NCBI GenBank assembly: GCA_025024175.1
Contig: QCXZ01000041.1
Coordinates: forward strand, 3,343,786-3,407,785
Length of the DNA: 64,000 bases
DNA from: Rhyzopertha dominica
Lineage: Eukaryota; Arthropoda; Insecta; Coleoptera; Bostrichidae
Reading direction: 5' to 3'
The notes under the pieces were generated by a model. That model was not told the origin of the DNA. It did not search any database and was given only the letters and a program-made list of their open reading frames with translations. Each line of letters begins with the position of its first letter. Within the stretch, counting starts at the first letter, position 1. A program made the translations under genes and the position numbers. Positions 11,810-24,545 of the stretch are shown piece after piece.

Positions 11810-12420
11810 TTTACAGTCTTGTAAACTAAGATAATCGACGTATTTTGAAAGAGCTAGACCTACCAATTTTAAACGTTCTGGATAAGAATATTTATCTTTA
11901 CTCATATTGAGCATGAATAAAATGAAATTGATAAATGTTCTTTTAACTGGCTCAATGCAATTAATATCAACTGCGTAATAAAGACTCTAAATTGTGCAAC
12001 CATACTGAAAAACTGACTTAACTAAACCACAATACTAACCCACTTCATGTAGTGTTGGTTAATAAAACCTAAAGTCTTTAAGACAATTCCCAAATGACGA
12101 TTCTGGTCAGTAGTTGATGGTTTTCAATTGTATTTCCCTTAAAGCGAATGTAATAACCCTACACTTAGGCAAATTTAATGACAATGAAAAGCGGTCTTTT
12201 GCAGTTTGATGGTGTCTTGAATTTCAAGAAAAATCGTCCGCAAATAGAGTATTTAGTATATTCAAAGCACATCTCAGTGTCGTTTATAAATAGCAATAAT
12301 GAAATGGGATCCACATGGCTGCCCTTAGGTACCCCAGAAAGGACAGATATTAGTCTTGAGGAGACACCGTTAAAGTTAACGGCTTGGACTACACAATGTC
12401 AAATTCTCGGAACATGATCA
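11810..12420 (-). mobile_element. LINE RT to C-terminus relic
   Basis: Minus-strand translation gives SGVPKGSHVDPISLLLFIND followed by CFEYTKYSICGRFF, a degraded form of the RT stretch that precedes and includes the YADD box. Further left come LNLPKCRVITFA and a post-RT stretch with SVFQYGCTI and YAVDINCIEPV. Several stops and frameshifts interrupt it. The wording is closest to the Jockey-like LINE at 612-2361, so both probably belong to the same clade. Confidence 0.7.
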
Positions 12421-13707
12421 AATGCTGTACAAAAGATCTATGTATACAGCCTCTACTTGATTGCCTTTCTCCAAAGAGTTTATACTATAGTTCCTGTAAC
12501 TGAGCAAGTAAAATATTGTTACTCATCTTATTCCAACGAAAATATTTAATAAAGTGTATTCAGTTAAAATAATTCTTGTTTGTTTTTATGTCAGTCAGTA
12601 TACGACTTATAAACCTCTTCCACATCCTTCCTTTCTTTGTAAAGCAGTTTGCCCTGTAGCCTCAATTAGTAAGAGATTATTAAATAACCACAAACTCTTT
12701 TTATATTTAGTTTTTCAATCTAAATAATTCTGGAAGACTTTTAAAATGCGCATAACACAAAAACCACTGCTTCGATAAATTTTAAGGAGTATTACTGGAT
12801 ATCAGTAAGTATTTATTTTTGTATAAAGGCTGCTTAGCGGACTCATATTTCTGTTTTTATGCAATTCTGGCAATCCATAGATCATACTAATTGACACAGT
12901 ATACCACTGTAACAAACAAATGAATTTTAGAGGTATTGCAATTTGTGTTCAACTTTATCATCTGAACAGGAAATTGCTACTATTTTACAACTAATTCTAC
13001 TCTGGATATTAGAAATTATGGCTTTGTTTACAATGTACTGAAACTTTATAGAGATGGTAATTGTTATTGCATGGAAGATAAATCAATAAAACCTCGGTAT
13101 AGTACAATCGATAAAGTTATCTATATAGCTTTCTTATTAGCAACAACAGGCGTGTAGCTATGAGTACATTTCACAAGTGGTAACACTTAAACGGAAGCGT
13201 TTCGTAGAATTATTCCAGTTTACCTTTCAGATTGCAAAAATAATTCTGATAAAGTAAATCATTTTAAAATGCATTGATCAGGCAGTTCGTACCTGTCAAG
13301 CTAACTTTCTACCACAAGTGCAGAATTTCTAGCTTGAAACGGCCTAGTTTATTGTATATTGTTTCTATTGGTTACTGATTTTTATCCTAACGTTGGCCAT
13401 TCTATAACCGAGGTCCAAGTGTGTAAAGCTTTTAAAAATATCTAGCAGGGTAGGAATGCTACGTATTAATAAAAGTCCGCAAACCTTGAATTTAATTATA
13501 AAATTATTCAGTTGAGCAAAATATTCCAAAACCATTAAGAAAGCAAAAAAAAAACATATCTTATTGCGCTTGTTTATCTAACAATTATATAACGTGTATT
13601 GCAAAATGCATCGTGCAGTATAAACCGCATCCCACAATTACATAACTACTTATCTTCCATTGAAGTGTCAAAGGTTGAAGTATAAGGCCATTGCTTTTTG
13701 TACAAGG
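12421..13707. other. No recognised feature
   Basis: AT-rich sequence downstream (on the minus strand) of maltase gene A. No ORF, repeat arm or RNA motif stood out. Confidence 0.4.
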
Positions 13708-13713
13708 TTTATT
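13708..13713 (-). terminator. Polyadenylation signal of maltase A
   Basis: AATAAA on the minus strand, 57 bases past the stop codon of gene A. Confidence 0.6.
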
Positions 13714-13769
13714 ACTTTATCACGACAATTGTTTCTATAAGAAACAACAATATAATAATTTAACTAGTA

Positions 13770-16700
13770 TTAAGCGTTTTGTAAATACAAAACTGAAATA
13801 GCTACTAAACACGCTACTAAAGATCCAGAAAGGCCGCCTGCTCCACCCTCCCCAGGATCTTCGGTTGAACCTGTAGAACCCGAAGACTCCGTGGAAGACG
13901 ATGAAGCATCTCCAGTCGAAGAGGATGAAGCATCTTCAGTCGAAGCGGATGAAGCATCTTCAGTCGAAGAGGATGAAGCATCTCCAGTCGAAGAGGATGA
14001 AGCATCTTCAGTCGAAAGTGATGAAGGAGTTTCTGTGGAAGTAGAAGTTTCATTTTCCGATGCGCGTTGAAGAAGTATCAAACTTTCGTATGGTTCCATC
14101 TCAAGGGCACTTGGATCCACCAAATCTCTGAAAATATCACAATATAGAGATGTCTTGTACTAGCTGCACAAAGAAGTATAGATTTGAGAAGCTCACCCAA
14201 GACCCCTAGTAGAATTCACGCTGGCAAGCAGCACCTCCAACTCCGTGTCCAAAGTACTGAAAGCGGCAGTAAGGTTAACGGTCTCAGTGACATTATTCAG
14301 GTTAAGCACGAGAGTATAATTCAATCCCCCGGAAATCTTCCTGGCCAAAGCTAAGATGTTGTCAGATATGGCGCTGATGGAGTAAGTCCCATCAGTGAGC
14401 GCCTCCTCTTTCCTGAGCTCTATCAAGCCCTGATAGATGTGATAGTGGCTTCTCACACCGTCTTCGCTTTGGAAGGCCAAGTTGGTCTGCAGGTATTTCT
14501 CGCTCACCGGTAACCAAGTGCTGTTTCCTTCGCTGAAACCGGCGTTCGTGGAGTTGTCCCACTGGTACGGAGTGCGCGCGAAGTCTCTACTGTTGGCGTA
14601 GAAGTTTTCTTCGCTGTCACAGGCGCTGGGGTCCTTACAGTCCTCGAAGCTAACTTCTCCATTCTCTTGTCCTATCTCTTCGCCGTTGTACGTGATCATC
14701 ACACCCGGTAGCATCGCCAGGAGCATGTTGTAGCCGTCAACGGTTTGCGGTCCATTTCTTGTGGCCACTCTGTGATTATCGTGGTTGCCGGTCTAAAAAA
14801 CAAAGAGAAAATGCTGTATATAGTAAATAACAGCGAAGAGAACCAAAAATTCAAGAACGAAAATAATTATGCGGGTTCTGAAACAACTATTGGACGAGTT
14901 GCGAAGGAGAAATATTTCATTTTCATCTTAAAGGTCGGGTTTAAAACAAATGTCATCGACAAGTCGCTAAATCACAAGGGCCACGATGTTCTCCGACTTC
15001 AACCCTATCAACCCGACTTGAACCCTATGGAGATGGTTTGATTTGCAATGAAGACAGAAACGTAGTCTTCAATTAGGGCAAGGTTAAACCGCTATGTGAC
15101 GAATTTTTCAATGCACTTGCCGCCCAAGATTGGGAATACTGCCAAAATGCCAAAACAGCTGAAGATTTTTTTGCTTAGGATCCTTTACTGGACATTAGAT
15201 AAGACAGTATAATAATCAGTTTGCAAGCCGACAATGATAGTGAAAGTTACTTTGATTCGACTAATTCGTACAGCTCCAATATTGGACATTTCTTGTGTAG
15301 AGCTTAGTTAAAAGCATATGTGTATGTACGTCTAATGTTAATACATTCGATCTTAAAATGTCAGCACCTTATTATGGTAGTAGCAGTTAGAAGTGCCCAC
15401 TTTGGCTCACCATTTACGGATCATCAATAATGTTTACGCCTTGAAAAAATAAAGACTTGTTGTTTTACATTGGAACAGTTTACGACGCACTATAATAACC
15501 GTGGAAATGGAAAGTCATCAAACTGTACAATGGCTCATTACAACAGGAAGTTAATCGACCAGCATCCTAGCATTATAGAAACCACCATCTTACTCAATCG
15601 AACCAATTTGTTTTTAAGCTTAATTGTTTCAGAAAGAGAGTGTCAAAGAGGAGATGGCATAATTGCTTTTTCATAGCAGAATGTATGGTACTTTCAAATC
15701 GTTTGGAGGAGGGGAGGGTGCAAGAATTGCAGAGCATGGTGGTTCTTGCATAAATAATCTTNTTGCCTAATATTTCAATACAGAGATTAATAATGCTGCA
15801 GACAAAGATACTACATGATCAAATGCATAACTTACCAGCCAATTAGCAGTATAGGCCACAGGCATGTATGCCATCCAATAGTTGACAGAATTAACCACAT
15901 CCCTAGCGCTAGTAAATGTGCCCAACAGATTGAAATTGAAGGAGAAGTGGGCACCCAATTCTCCAGTATCTTCATCCCCATAGTACCTCATGACGTAGGA
16001 GATATCAGTTGCTGCTTCCGTCATAATAATCCTACAATAATGAGGAGCATATTATTAAGATTAAAAAAGAAGTGGAAAATGCACTACCTCGAATAATCAC
16101 CCTTTTCTTCACTGTACTTATCCAACATATCCCTCCAGCTATAGATCAACTGAAAGGTTTCGTTCTGATCTTTAGTGTATACGTGACTGAGGTAACCATA
16201 CTCGTTGCTCTGGGCACTCTCATCGCCAGATTCCGGCTCATCTTCAAGTCCTGTTTCGTATATGTGAGAAACGGCGTCTATCCTGAATCCTGCAACTCCC
16301 CTGTCCAACCAGAACGTCAAAACATCCTGAAAGAAAGTGGTTTGTATCGCACGCGGAAAATAATGATGTGGTAGTTCTTACAGTCATTTCATTCACGACG
16401 GTAGGATCGTTATAGTTGAGATCTGGTTGCTGGGGGGTAAACTGGTGCAAGTAATATTGACCGCGTTCTTCGTTGTAGGTCCATGCCGAATTTTTGAATA
16501 CGCTGATCTGAAACGGTGCGAAAGTATTTCTTACAGAAAGACGAACAACATGTGGGTTATCATAACTAATATACTTGTAAAAAATAAGACATTAAACGTT
16601 GCTAGTGGTCAACAGGTACTAGTTAATTTTATCATGTATCCATTAATTTTATTTATAAATATAACTGTTTGCTTATAACGTTTAGTATGTAACAAACACG

Positions 16701-19700
16701 TGCCACAATTAGCAACTCTGTAATAATGTTTATTATACTGATTCATGCGACAGGGTGTGGTATATTACAGGGTGGGCCATCTAACGTTTGCATTTTGAAG
16801 TAGTGGTTATTTTGAGTTTGGCAACACTTCTGTCATTCGTGCTATGATAGAAATTTAATTTAATATTTGACATTTACGAAATGGGTCGCTTTACGCTTGA
16901 ACAAAATTGGGAAATCTTGAAAGTTTATTTCCAAAGTGGTGAATCTTCTGTCCAAACTGTAAGAAATTTACGTGGAAAATTCAGTAGAAATGAAATGCCT
17001 TCACGACAATTTGTGGATCAATTTGTCAAGCCAGTTCGTGAAACTGGATCGTTATTGAATAAACCAACACATTTACGTTCTTGTCCAGTGCGTACAGCTG
17101 AAAACATTGCTGCTGTTGCTCGTAGTGTGCGTGAACACCCATCAACATCAACTCGTCGTCGTTCTCAAGAATTGAACATTTCTCGCACTTCTCTCAGGAG
17201 AATTTTGCATAAAGATCTCGGTATGAAAGCCTACAAAGTTCAATTAGTCCAAGAAATAAAGCCTCATGACCATCCAATGCGTTTTCGATTCGCAGAATGG
17301 GCTGAAGATCGTTTAGCTGAAGATGAGCATTTTTACCGAAAAGTCGTGTTTTCAGATGAGGCTCATTTTCACCTTGCAGGCTATGTCAATAAGCAAAATT
17401 GCCATATTTGGGGATCAGAAAATCCACACGTGATTGTTGAGCAGCCAATGCATCCACAACGAGTGACTGTTTGGTGTGGATTTTGGTCAGGAGGCATCAT
17501 TGGTCCATTTTTCTTCGAAAATGATGAAGGAGCTACCGCTACTGTCAATGGAGATCGTTACCGTGCCAAGCTCAACGAATTTTTGTTTCCAAAAATTGAA
17601 GAGAATGGCATGTATGATGTTTGGTTTCAACAGGATGGTGCCACTTGCCGTACAGCCAACATAACCATCGATCTTTGGCGAACTGTTTTTGAAAATCGAG
17701 TAATTAGCCGAAATGGTGATGTGAATTGGCCATCTCGCAGCTGTGATTTGACACCGTTGGACTATTATTTGTGGGGTGCCGTTAAAGATAAGTGTTACGT
17801 GAACCATCCAGAGACTATTGAGGTTTTGAAACAGGAAATCAAAGTTGCCATTCATGAAATTAAAGCCCAAACAATCGAAAATGTACTGAAAAATTGGGTT
17901 GATCGGATGGGGTACTGCAAAACCAGCCGTGGTAGTTATTTGAATAATGTCGTATTTCATTCATAAATGTAAAAGTTCAATCTTTCTAATAAACTTATAA
18001 CTTTGAAAAAATATTCATTAATTTTTTATTTATAGCCGATCAAAAATGCAAATTTTATATGGCCCACCCGTTATAATTCATTCTGATTTTGATTAAAGCT
18101 ATTTGAAATTGATCTAAAGTGGTTATAATTTTGACCAGTATATTAAACCTCATGAAAGATTAGTAAAAAAATCGAGTAAAACTAGAAGTTGAAGCAAAAC
18201 TGTAAAAAAAAAACAGGTGAAGGCCAACAAATCCGTATGGTATAACAGAAAGCGTCTATGCAGAGGAGCCTCAAAAGACATAAAAAGGTAACTTTGCTAT
18301 TAGAAGAAAAGGTTAAATGATACACATGCACAAATGAGACAACTTAAATCCAGTAATTACTGTTTTACATCTTCTTGCTAGTATAATGTGTAAAGTGTTT
18401 TCTTTTTCAGTAAAATTAATTGTATTGCTTCATTACTTGTTATGCCACATAACTGCAGCTACTTTCTAGATTGCACTATAAAGGCAGCTAATAAAGAACA
18501 TCCTTTTGAATGTGGCGTGTCAAAATAGGTATTCCTAACTTTAAAAGAAGAAACATACACAAACCCATCAAGAACGATTTTGGGATGATTTCCAAAAATG
18601 TTTTTATCGATAGACTGTCGATAAAATAGATCCAGCTTTGATAAAAATGGAACAACTGCGGTACCACAAATCCACATCAAATTTATCACTTTGGGAGTTA
18701 GTATAAGTGGTTTTTGAAAACATGGATAGGAACTTCTAAAAACTTATTTAGCTAGCTCCATGTTTTTTTTAATAAAGTTTGATGAACAACATTTTTGAAT
18801 GAAGATAAGTATCTGTATATGTTACTCGATCTCGATCTTGATGGCCCATTCTCGATCTCGAATCCCATATCTGATGTGCGTATTGAGCATTTATTTCTGA
18901 AATACATAGAAACAAAAGAAGTAGTTTACCAAAGTACTGCACTCGGTCGTGATGAGTTTCTATAGACTGGATTCACTGGTAAGAGAGGACGATCATCATC
19001 CGACATTGGAGATTACGTGCAAATTAAATTTTAAAAATGCAAAACAAGATCAATCTAGAATATACTTACACAAATTGATAACTTTCGGAGGGCAGACTTC
19101 CAATTTATGTATGCTATGTTGTTGAATATTTACTGGTCATTTTTGGAAGTATTTGGCAATCCAGAATATGTGTGTACGTATTTTTATGGTGAAATATACA
19201 GTATCTTAGATTTTTTGTACCGATATATTCGGTTAAACATAAAAAGAAGTATCCTACTTGGTTTAATGCCAGTTTAATGTTAAACTATTCTCAAATGGTC
19301 CTGATATTCAGGTTCTAGTTAATTCAAACGCCTTAGAACAAATAAAACGGATATTGAAAACGCACATAAACAATATATAAGGAACATTGAATTCAATATA
19401 TCTGTGAATCCAAATAAATTTTTGAATCTACGTTAACAGTAAGAATAGTGAAGTAAAGTTCCAGGAAAATGAAACAGCCTGCAAAACTTTTTTCTCTACA
19501 GTTAATATTAATGTATAGGCAAAATTGGAGGCCCATGTAGAAAGAAACCATGGCGTTAAGTGTTAAATGTATGGGACACGTTTTAATCGTTTGTTTTTGG
19601 AATAATAATCAATTTAAAGAGTGATTAGAAGGATGTCACTCGTCGTTATTTCGGTGAATAATAAATAACAGTACAGTTTCTTAATCTCCCGCTGTGATTC

Positions 19701-20246
19701 CTAATAATATTAAGTAACCCAAAACCGCCACATCTACCTACTTCTACTTACCCAGTTATTGGGTGGTGCAGTGCCATTTTCGCTCCCGTTTACCCAAACA
19801 TAAAAATCCTCAAATCCCTCAGTCCTGTTCGCCGATAAAGCAAACCATTCATGCTCGTCGCTGGAATGATTCGGCACCAAATCCATGACAATCTTGATCC
19901 CCAGTTCCGTGGCATTAGCCACCAGTTGATCGAAGTCGTCCAGCGTTCCGAATATTTCGTCAACTTGCTTGAAATCACTGATGTCGTAGCCGTCGTCCAC
20001 CTGTGGACTCTTGTATATTGGTGACAGCCAAGCAGCAGTTACGCCAGCTTCTTTCAAGAAGGGCAGTGTGCTTATGATGCCCTGCAGATCACCATAGCCG
20101 TCGCCGTCGCTGTCCTTAAACGACTTGGGATAAATCTGATACACCAGAGCGGTCTTCCACCAGTCCGGATCTTCAACTTCGGCGTTTGCTGACAGAAGAA
20201 AACATGCCAGCAGTATTGAGGCGATGGTACCTTTTACCGGTGACAT
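13770..20246 (-). CDS. Maltase A: GPI-anchored GH13 alpha-glucosidase
   Basis: Hydrolyses terminal alpha-1,4-glucose from maltose-type sugars; likely extracellular on a midgut membrane (family inference). Six exons join in frame: 20246-19752, 16507-16382, 16326-16088, 16031-15836, 14792-14197, 14127-13770, giving 669 aa, all GT-AG. Residues 1-22 form a signal peptide. GH13 signatures: DLVPNHSS (residues 122-129), GFRIDAV with nucleophile D224, IMTEA with acid/base E292, TGNHDNHR with D357. The tail has an 8-aa Ser/Thr repeat (about 591-630) and a hydrophobic GPI-type end (about 648-669). An upstream in-frame ATG at 20291 is rejected because it lies on the far side of the TATA box. Intron 1 holds a mariner and a LINE relic; intron 4 holds a Tc1-like relic. 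Paralogue of gene B in tandem. Confidence 0.93.
13897..14016 (-). repeat. 24-bp coding minisatellite in last exon of maltase A
   Basis: Five near-perfect 24-bp units (GATGAAGCATC recurs at 13900, 13924, 13948, 13972 and 13996) encode alternating EDASSSST and GDASSSST octapeptides. The array forms a Ser/Thr-rich, probably O-glycosylated stalk between the catalytic domain and the GPI tail. Maltase B lacks it. Confidence 0.85.
14935..15300 (+). mobile_element. Tc1/IS630-like transposase 3'-end relic in maltase A intron 4
   Basis: Plus-strand translation reads [19 protein letters not shown], a degraded form of the LPPYH-x-LNPIE-x-W block that carries the last catalytic residue in a Tc1/IS630-type DDE family. 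It continues in shifted frames to a C-terminal Ser/Asp-rich stretch with [11 protein letters not shown]. Stops interrupt it throughout. Only the 3' part remains. Confidence 0.65.
16768..18071 (+). mobile_element. Complete mariner-like transposon in maltase A intron 1
   Basis: A 1304-bp element bounded by inverted termini. The left end (from 16768) and the reverse complement of the right end (to 18071) share GGGTGGGCCAT, with further similarity reaching TTTGCATTTT. TA dinucleotides flank both ends (16766-16767 and 18072-18073), as expected for a Tc1/mariner target-site duplication. It carries a single intact transposase gene and lies antisense to maltase A in a non-coding position, so it should not disrupt the host protein. 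Confidence 0.93.
16881..17966 (+). CDS. Mariner-like transposase, intact
   Basis: A 361-aa DDE transposase that cuts and pastes the surrounding element through its terminal repeats. Residues 1-55 and about 70-125 look like two helix-turn-helix DNA-binding units (the second with [13 protein letters not shown]). The catalytic triad is D159 (VFSDEAHF), D252 (QQDGATC) and D289 (RSCDLTPLD), with 92 residues between the first two and 36 between the last two. Classical mariner has 34 and maT 37, so the spacing is between named groups. The conserved His after DGATC is Arg here (CRTA), the only obvious oddity. Start ATG at 16881 lies 113 bases inside the left terminus. There are no internal stops; an AATAAA follows at 17988. 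It could still be functional. Confidence 0.93.
   Translation: MGRFTLEQNWEILKVYFQSGESSVQTVRNLRGKFSRNEMPSRQFVDQFVKPVRETGSLLNKPTHLRSCPVRTAENIAAVARSVREHPSTSTRRRSQELNISRTSLRRILHKDLGMKAYKVQLVQEIKPHDHPMRFRFAEWAEDRLAEDEHFYRKVVFSDEAHFHLAGYVNKQNCHIWGSENPHVIVEQPMHPQRVTVWCGFWSGGIIGPFFFENDEGATATVNGDRYRAKLNEFLFPKIEENGMYDVWFQQDGATCRTANITIDLWRTVFENRVISRNGDVNWPSRSCDLTPLDYYLWGAVKDKCYVNHPETIEVLKQEIKVAIHEIKAQTIENVLKNWVDRMGYCKTSRGSYLNNVVFHS
18950..19500 (+). mobile_element. LINE relic (endonuclease/RT linker) in maltase A intron 1
   Basis: Plus-strand frames read [17 protein letters not shown], the end of an apurinic endonuclease domain, then [21 protein letters not shown] and [13 protein letters not shown]. This is the order of the linker between endonuclease and RT in Jockey-type LINEs. 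Stops and frameshifts are present. The match is by wording only. Confidence 0.6.
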
Positions 20247-20280
20247 GGCGATTGATGCGAGGTTCCAGGTGGCACGAGCC

Positions 20281-20288
20281 CTTATATA
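20281..20288 (-). promoter_or_regulatory. TATA box of maltase A
   Basis: TATATAAG on the minus strand, ending 35 bases upstream of the ATG at 20246. Transcription would start near 20255, which makes the ATG at 20246 the first usable start. Confidence 0.7.
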
Positions 20289-20929
20289 CACTTTAAAATC
20301 GCTTCCGATAATTCAATATCTTGTATATTACACCGAATATTTCGATTATGAACGTTAACTCTAAATAATACGGATTTGGCACGAGCTACACTCAATCTTT
20401 TAGACCAGCATCATTATAGCCAATAAAGATAATAATAGACGAATTGCACCTTGTATACGCGCGGAGAGCAACAAACAAACTGTCCATGTCGTGTTCGCTA
20501 GTAGTTTTCGCTAGCCCCTATTACTGACGGTGCCATGGTCATTAATGCAGTTTTTGTGGTCGTAGATCGTCGAATTTAGATGACGCAATTAAGCATTGTG
20601 CAACCTAGCAGGTAGAAAGACCGCAGCATCTGTTGATTCTAATAAGTACTCCTAACAAGATTTATGATGCTTGGTACGTGGACCAGTAATTAGTATGACA
20701 ATGTTAATTGGGTTCATATGACAGTAATGTGCTTCAGTGTAGGAAAAGATGTTATTCCTTCATTTACTTTCCATTTATGCGGAGTGTATCCAAATTACAT
20801 GAAGGGTAGTTTTTTCACTAGGATAGCTTCCTATCCTGAGCACCCTTTTTGTGTCGTAGTTTTCTTTTCTGCATCTTGTCTCACTTTCTATTTTATTATT
20901 TGAGTGCAATTTAGCTTCTTACTATCTTT

Positions 20930-21175
20930 CACTACTATAGGCTGTTATTTATGAACCATTAAGTAATCTTTTACATAGTAGCCTAAAATAGTGGTCTTGT
21001 CAGCAAATATAATAAAGTTCTTAGACCGATTGCATGATAGCAAGTCGTTAATATAGATAAGAAATAGAATCGGTCCAAGAATTGAACGCTGAGGTACACC
21101 AAAACTAGTCGAAAGGCCAACGTATTCAGTCTGCCCTAGTGAAATAAATTATATTATTATATCATGTAGATATGA
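20930..21175 (-). mobile_element. LINE RT core fragment
   Basis: Minus-strand reading gives QTEYVGLSTSFGVPQRSILG, then PILFLIYINDLL and FIIFADKTTI, a decayed YADD box. It lies between maltase genes A and B. Its sequence differs from the other LINE copies here, suggesting a separate family. Confidence 0.75.
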
Positions 21176-24100
21176 TTAAATCACTTCCATACTATTGCTA
21201 TCAAGGATATAATAAATATTATTTACTAGAGCATCATTCGACACACAATCAATATATAGCATATAGCAATAGTAGTAATAAATAGTAATAACAATAGGTC
21301 TAAAACAATCTGATATGATATACGTATATAAGATGAGTCCTCATCGGATCATCTGATTTTTTACTTTCTAATAGATCTTGTTACAGTATGCACTAAACAT
21401 ATTGGCCTATTAATGTCGCCTTTTTTTAAATGTTATAACTTTGGAAATTCTAACGATTGCTTATAAAAATACAATCATATAATCCTACTGATGCAATGAT
21501 CTAAAGGTGATTCTACCTTGACATATGTATAGTTATTAGGTGCTAGTTCCAGAATGATGTTAAATATGAAAATTATATATCCCTATGTTATAATTTCTTT
21601 CAAGAAAATTAGTAAAAATATATCCAAAGAAGAATTATCTCGTGTAAATTCGGAAATAAAAGAGTGAGCGAACAGAATACATTAACTAAAGTGAAGACAT
21701 GTTTGTGGGAGGTACCAAATTTAAATCTCTCGCAGTGACTATAGATTTATTCTTGCTGGATATCTCTTTTTAAAAAAATTAAATTTGCAAGAAAAATGTC
21801 TCAATCTATCAATGAGGAAATCTGTAAATATGAATAATTACTAAATTATTGCAAATAACACCTGCTACTTCAAAATTTCCATTACTCAACTCTCAAGATT
21901 CATAGATCGGTAATAAACGTCTTGATGCGGCAACGTTTTGTTAACAAAAATAAACATAATTTAGCTTGTTGCTGCGATTTCTAATTATATCAGAACATTA
22001 TACACAGGTGTTTTTGCGAAAAAATTATGTTTTGATAAATTTCATTTTCTTACTATTAACCCTTCAGACTAAAAGTCTTCTGACATGAAGATATTCTTAT
22101 GTTCAAGGTATCCCAATGTTAAACTATTTATTGTTACCCTACATTTCTACAATATTTGAATTTTTAGTTATCATGTCTTCTTATCTTTCTGCAGTCTGTT
22201 ATATATACTTTAAATGCGTCACTGTGACCCCTACAGTGTTATATTTAACTAATTTACATTCTACATATTGTTTGCTAACCTCATATAACAGGTATAAGCT
22301 CAAATAAAGGCCCAACAGACTTTGCTTTGGATTTTGTTTGTATCACAACAACGTCAAAGTCTTACGTTGCCAAAAAAGAAAAGGTGAACCTTGTAGAACA
22401 TTTGAAAATGATGCACACCACGGTAGCAGTGGCAAGCTTATACTCTCACTAGATCAGATGATAAGTGAGTTATTCGCCAAGGGAAGACGGAATTGTGCCA
22501 AGCTCATGTTTTTGGAAATAGATACGATGCTTACGCACCCATGATGAAACATAGTTGCTTATTATCAATTGAAAAAATGAGAATAATGGAGATAAGAACA
22601 CTTCACTGCGTCATGCTTTTGAAAACTACTAAACTCTTAGAAAATTAGTACAAAAATGCACTGCCTAATGTTAAAAGCATTTATCTCACATCTAAACTGC
22701 TATCTTTTCATAACAATCCAATTTAAAAGATAACAAGCCGGCGATCAAAATTATGTTTTTTTTTTAATCTTATCAAGCATACTTTTACTTCTACATTATA
22801 CTTTTGCAACACAAGATACATATTTTACGATAATTCTACTTAAGATAAAACGAGGCAGGAATTTAAACACACTTTTGGCAACGTAAATCAAGTACTTTAC
22901 TCCGTGAATACCTTTGCACTGGAAGCAATTTGATGCAATTGTTATTTAAAATATAGGACGTCTATTTTTAAAGCAACTGTATGAACACAAATACTTCTGC
23001 CTACTCACATATTTTTAACATCACCTGATGAACGTACGCATTCAATAATAAACCTACATTCACCTAAACTCTATCATTGGAAAGGTCGCTTAACCACAAT
23101 TATAAAACAGGCCTTGAAATCTGCCGGCTCTGTTTTATTATACGTTTTTTTATAAAGGAAAACGGATGTGCCTGTAGAATGAAATGGGCCGAATGTTTTA
23201 TAAATTACCGAATAAGGGATTAAATTACTTCTATTCGTTTCTATGGAGAGGCTCATTCAAGCGTCATCCCCATGTTGACATTTCTTCAAGTCTATACTCA
23301 ATGATATAATGAATTTAAGAACCCAGTAAAAATAGGCGGTATGTTTATCGAACCCTTTATCCAACCATCGTAATAAAACAGCTGTTATGTGCATCACTGT
23401 TCATTTATCGAGTGTTTATAGCTATATCTTTAATTTAATGTGAAGTATATTGCATGACGGTATAATATGTACTGTGCAGTTAAACCAATTCAAGATTACT
23501 AAGAAACGTGCTTGTCAAGTACGTTCATGTGTAAATGATATCTTTAAGAGCTTGCCTAAGTGTCACCGAGTATATGAAAGTCATTTACAAGCATACGAGC
23601 ATATTAAGCTTTTCGATAATCTTATCAAGCCTTGGACAAGAAATACAAGTAAATATATAGGTACAATAAAAATGAAAAACGTGAACCGGGGGCATATTCA
23701 GATGCACCAGGTTGATGTCTTCCACTTTAGTAGAAACATCTAGACAAGTTTTAGAATTCCAAAGAAAAGATTATTTGCTTGTTCTCGAATATTTTGACTT
23801 TATCAATCACGACAATATTAAGCCGAAGTCAATACCACAGTGCGTAAGTGGTTACATTTTTTAAAATTCTCTGAAGTTTCAAAGCAAATGTGACTATACA
23901 AACAACCATCAAAAAAAAATTTAAAACAAAAGCTTGCCTTCCCCGACTAATTTCACTCTGATTGTGACTCCTCCCGAGTAAATTCACGTTTATTTAGTAG
24001 ACAATATGAGAAATAAACAATTAAGACTTTACGTCTCGTTTCTAACGAAAGATAAAATAAAATGTCAAACCTCCAGGAAGGTAAACATCATCAAAAATTA

Positions 24101-24419
24101 ACCTGACAATTTTTAAAAATCGCTTGAACGGTATCGAGTATTGTAATGTAGATGTACATGTTGTATAATTTAAGTTTGCACCTGCAGTTTCTGTAAAGAA
24201 AACCTTATATTTCATAACTGTTGCCCACAATATTAACTTATCATTTAATAACATAAATCCTTAACACTGGAATTCCTGCCAAGAAATACATTACCAATAT
24301 CATATCTGGAGATGGATTTAGTTTACCACTAATGGACATAAATAATAATCTATAATCACACTGAAATCCTATCCAGGTCATGCTACAAACGCAACTGATT
24401 TTCTGCTGTACCTATCCGG
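21176..24419. other. AT-rich intergenic spacer between maltase genes
   Basis: No gene, repeat arm or RNA motif recognised. Short plus frames at 22338-22544 and 23450-23743 have no known motif; the latter, 97 codons, is the longest and may be a worn element. Confidence 0.4.
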
Positions 24420-24545
24420 GAGCATACCTTCAGGTCGTCAGCAAATAGTTGCTTATCAATTCGCTGATATATAGTAGAAAATGCAACGGGCCGAGACTAG
24501 ATTCCTGAGGCACACCAGATGTAGCAACACTTGAAGAGAAGACGT
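24420..24545 (-). mobile_element. Small LINE RT fragment
   Basis: Minus-strand translation reads VATSGVPQESSLGPLHFLLY then, after a frame break, LFADDLKVCS. Both are diagnostic of the RT palm. It is very short and broken. Confidence 0.65.

Noticed and set aside
13817..14053. Second open frame through the maltase A minisatellite
   Set aside because: A 24-bp repeat opens several frames at once; this one is a by-product of the EDASSSST coding frame.
17487..17960. 157-codon minus-strand ORF inside the mariner element
   Set aside because: Shadow of the transposase coding strand; no independent motif.
20247..20291. Upstream in-frame ATG of maltase A at 20291
   Set aside because: It lies upstream of the TATA box at 20281-20288, so it would not be in the mRNA; starting at 20246 gives a clean signal peptide.
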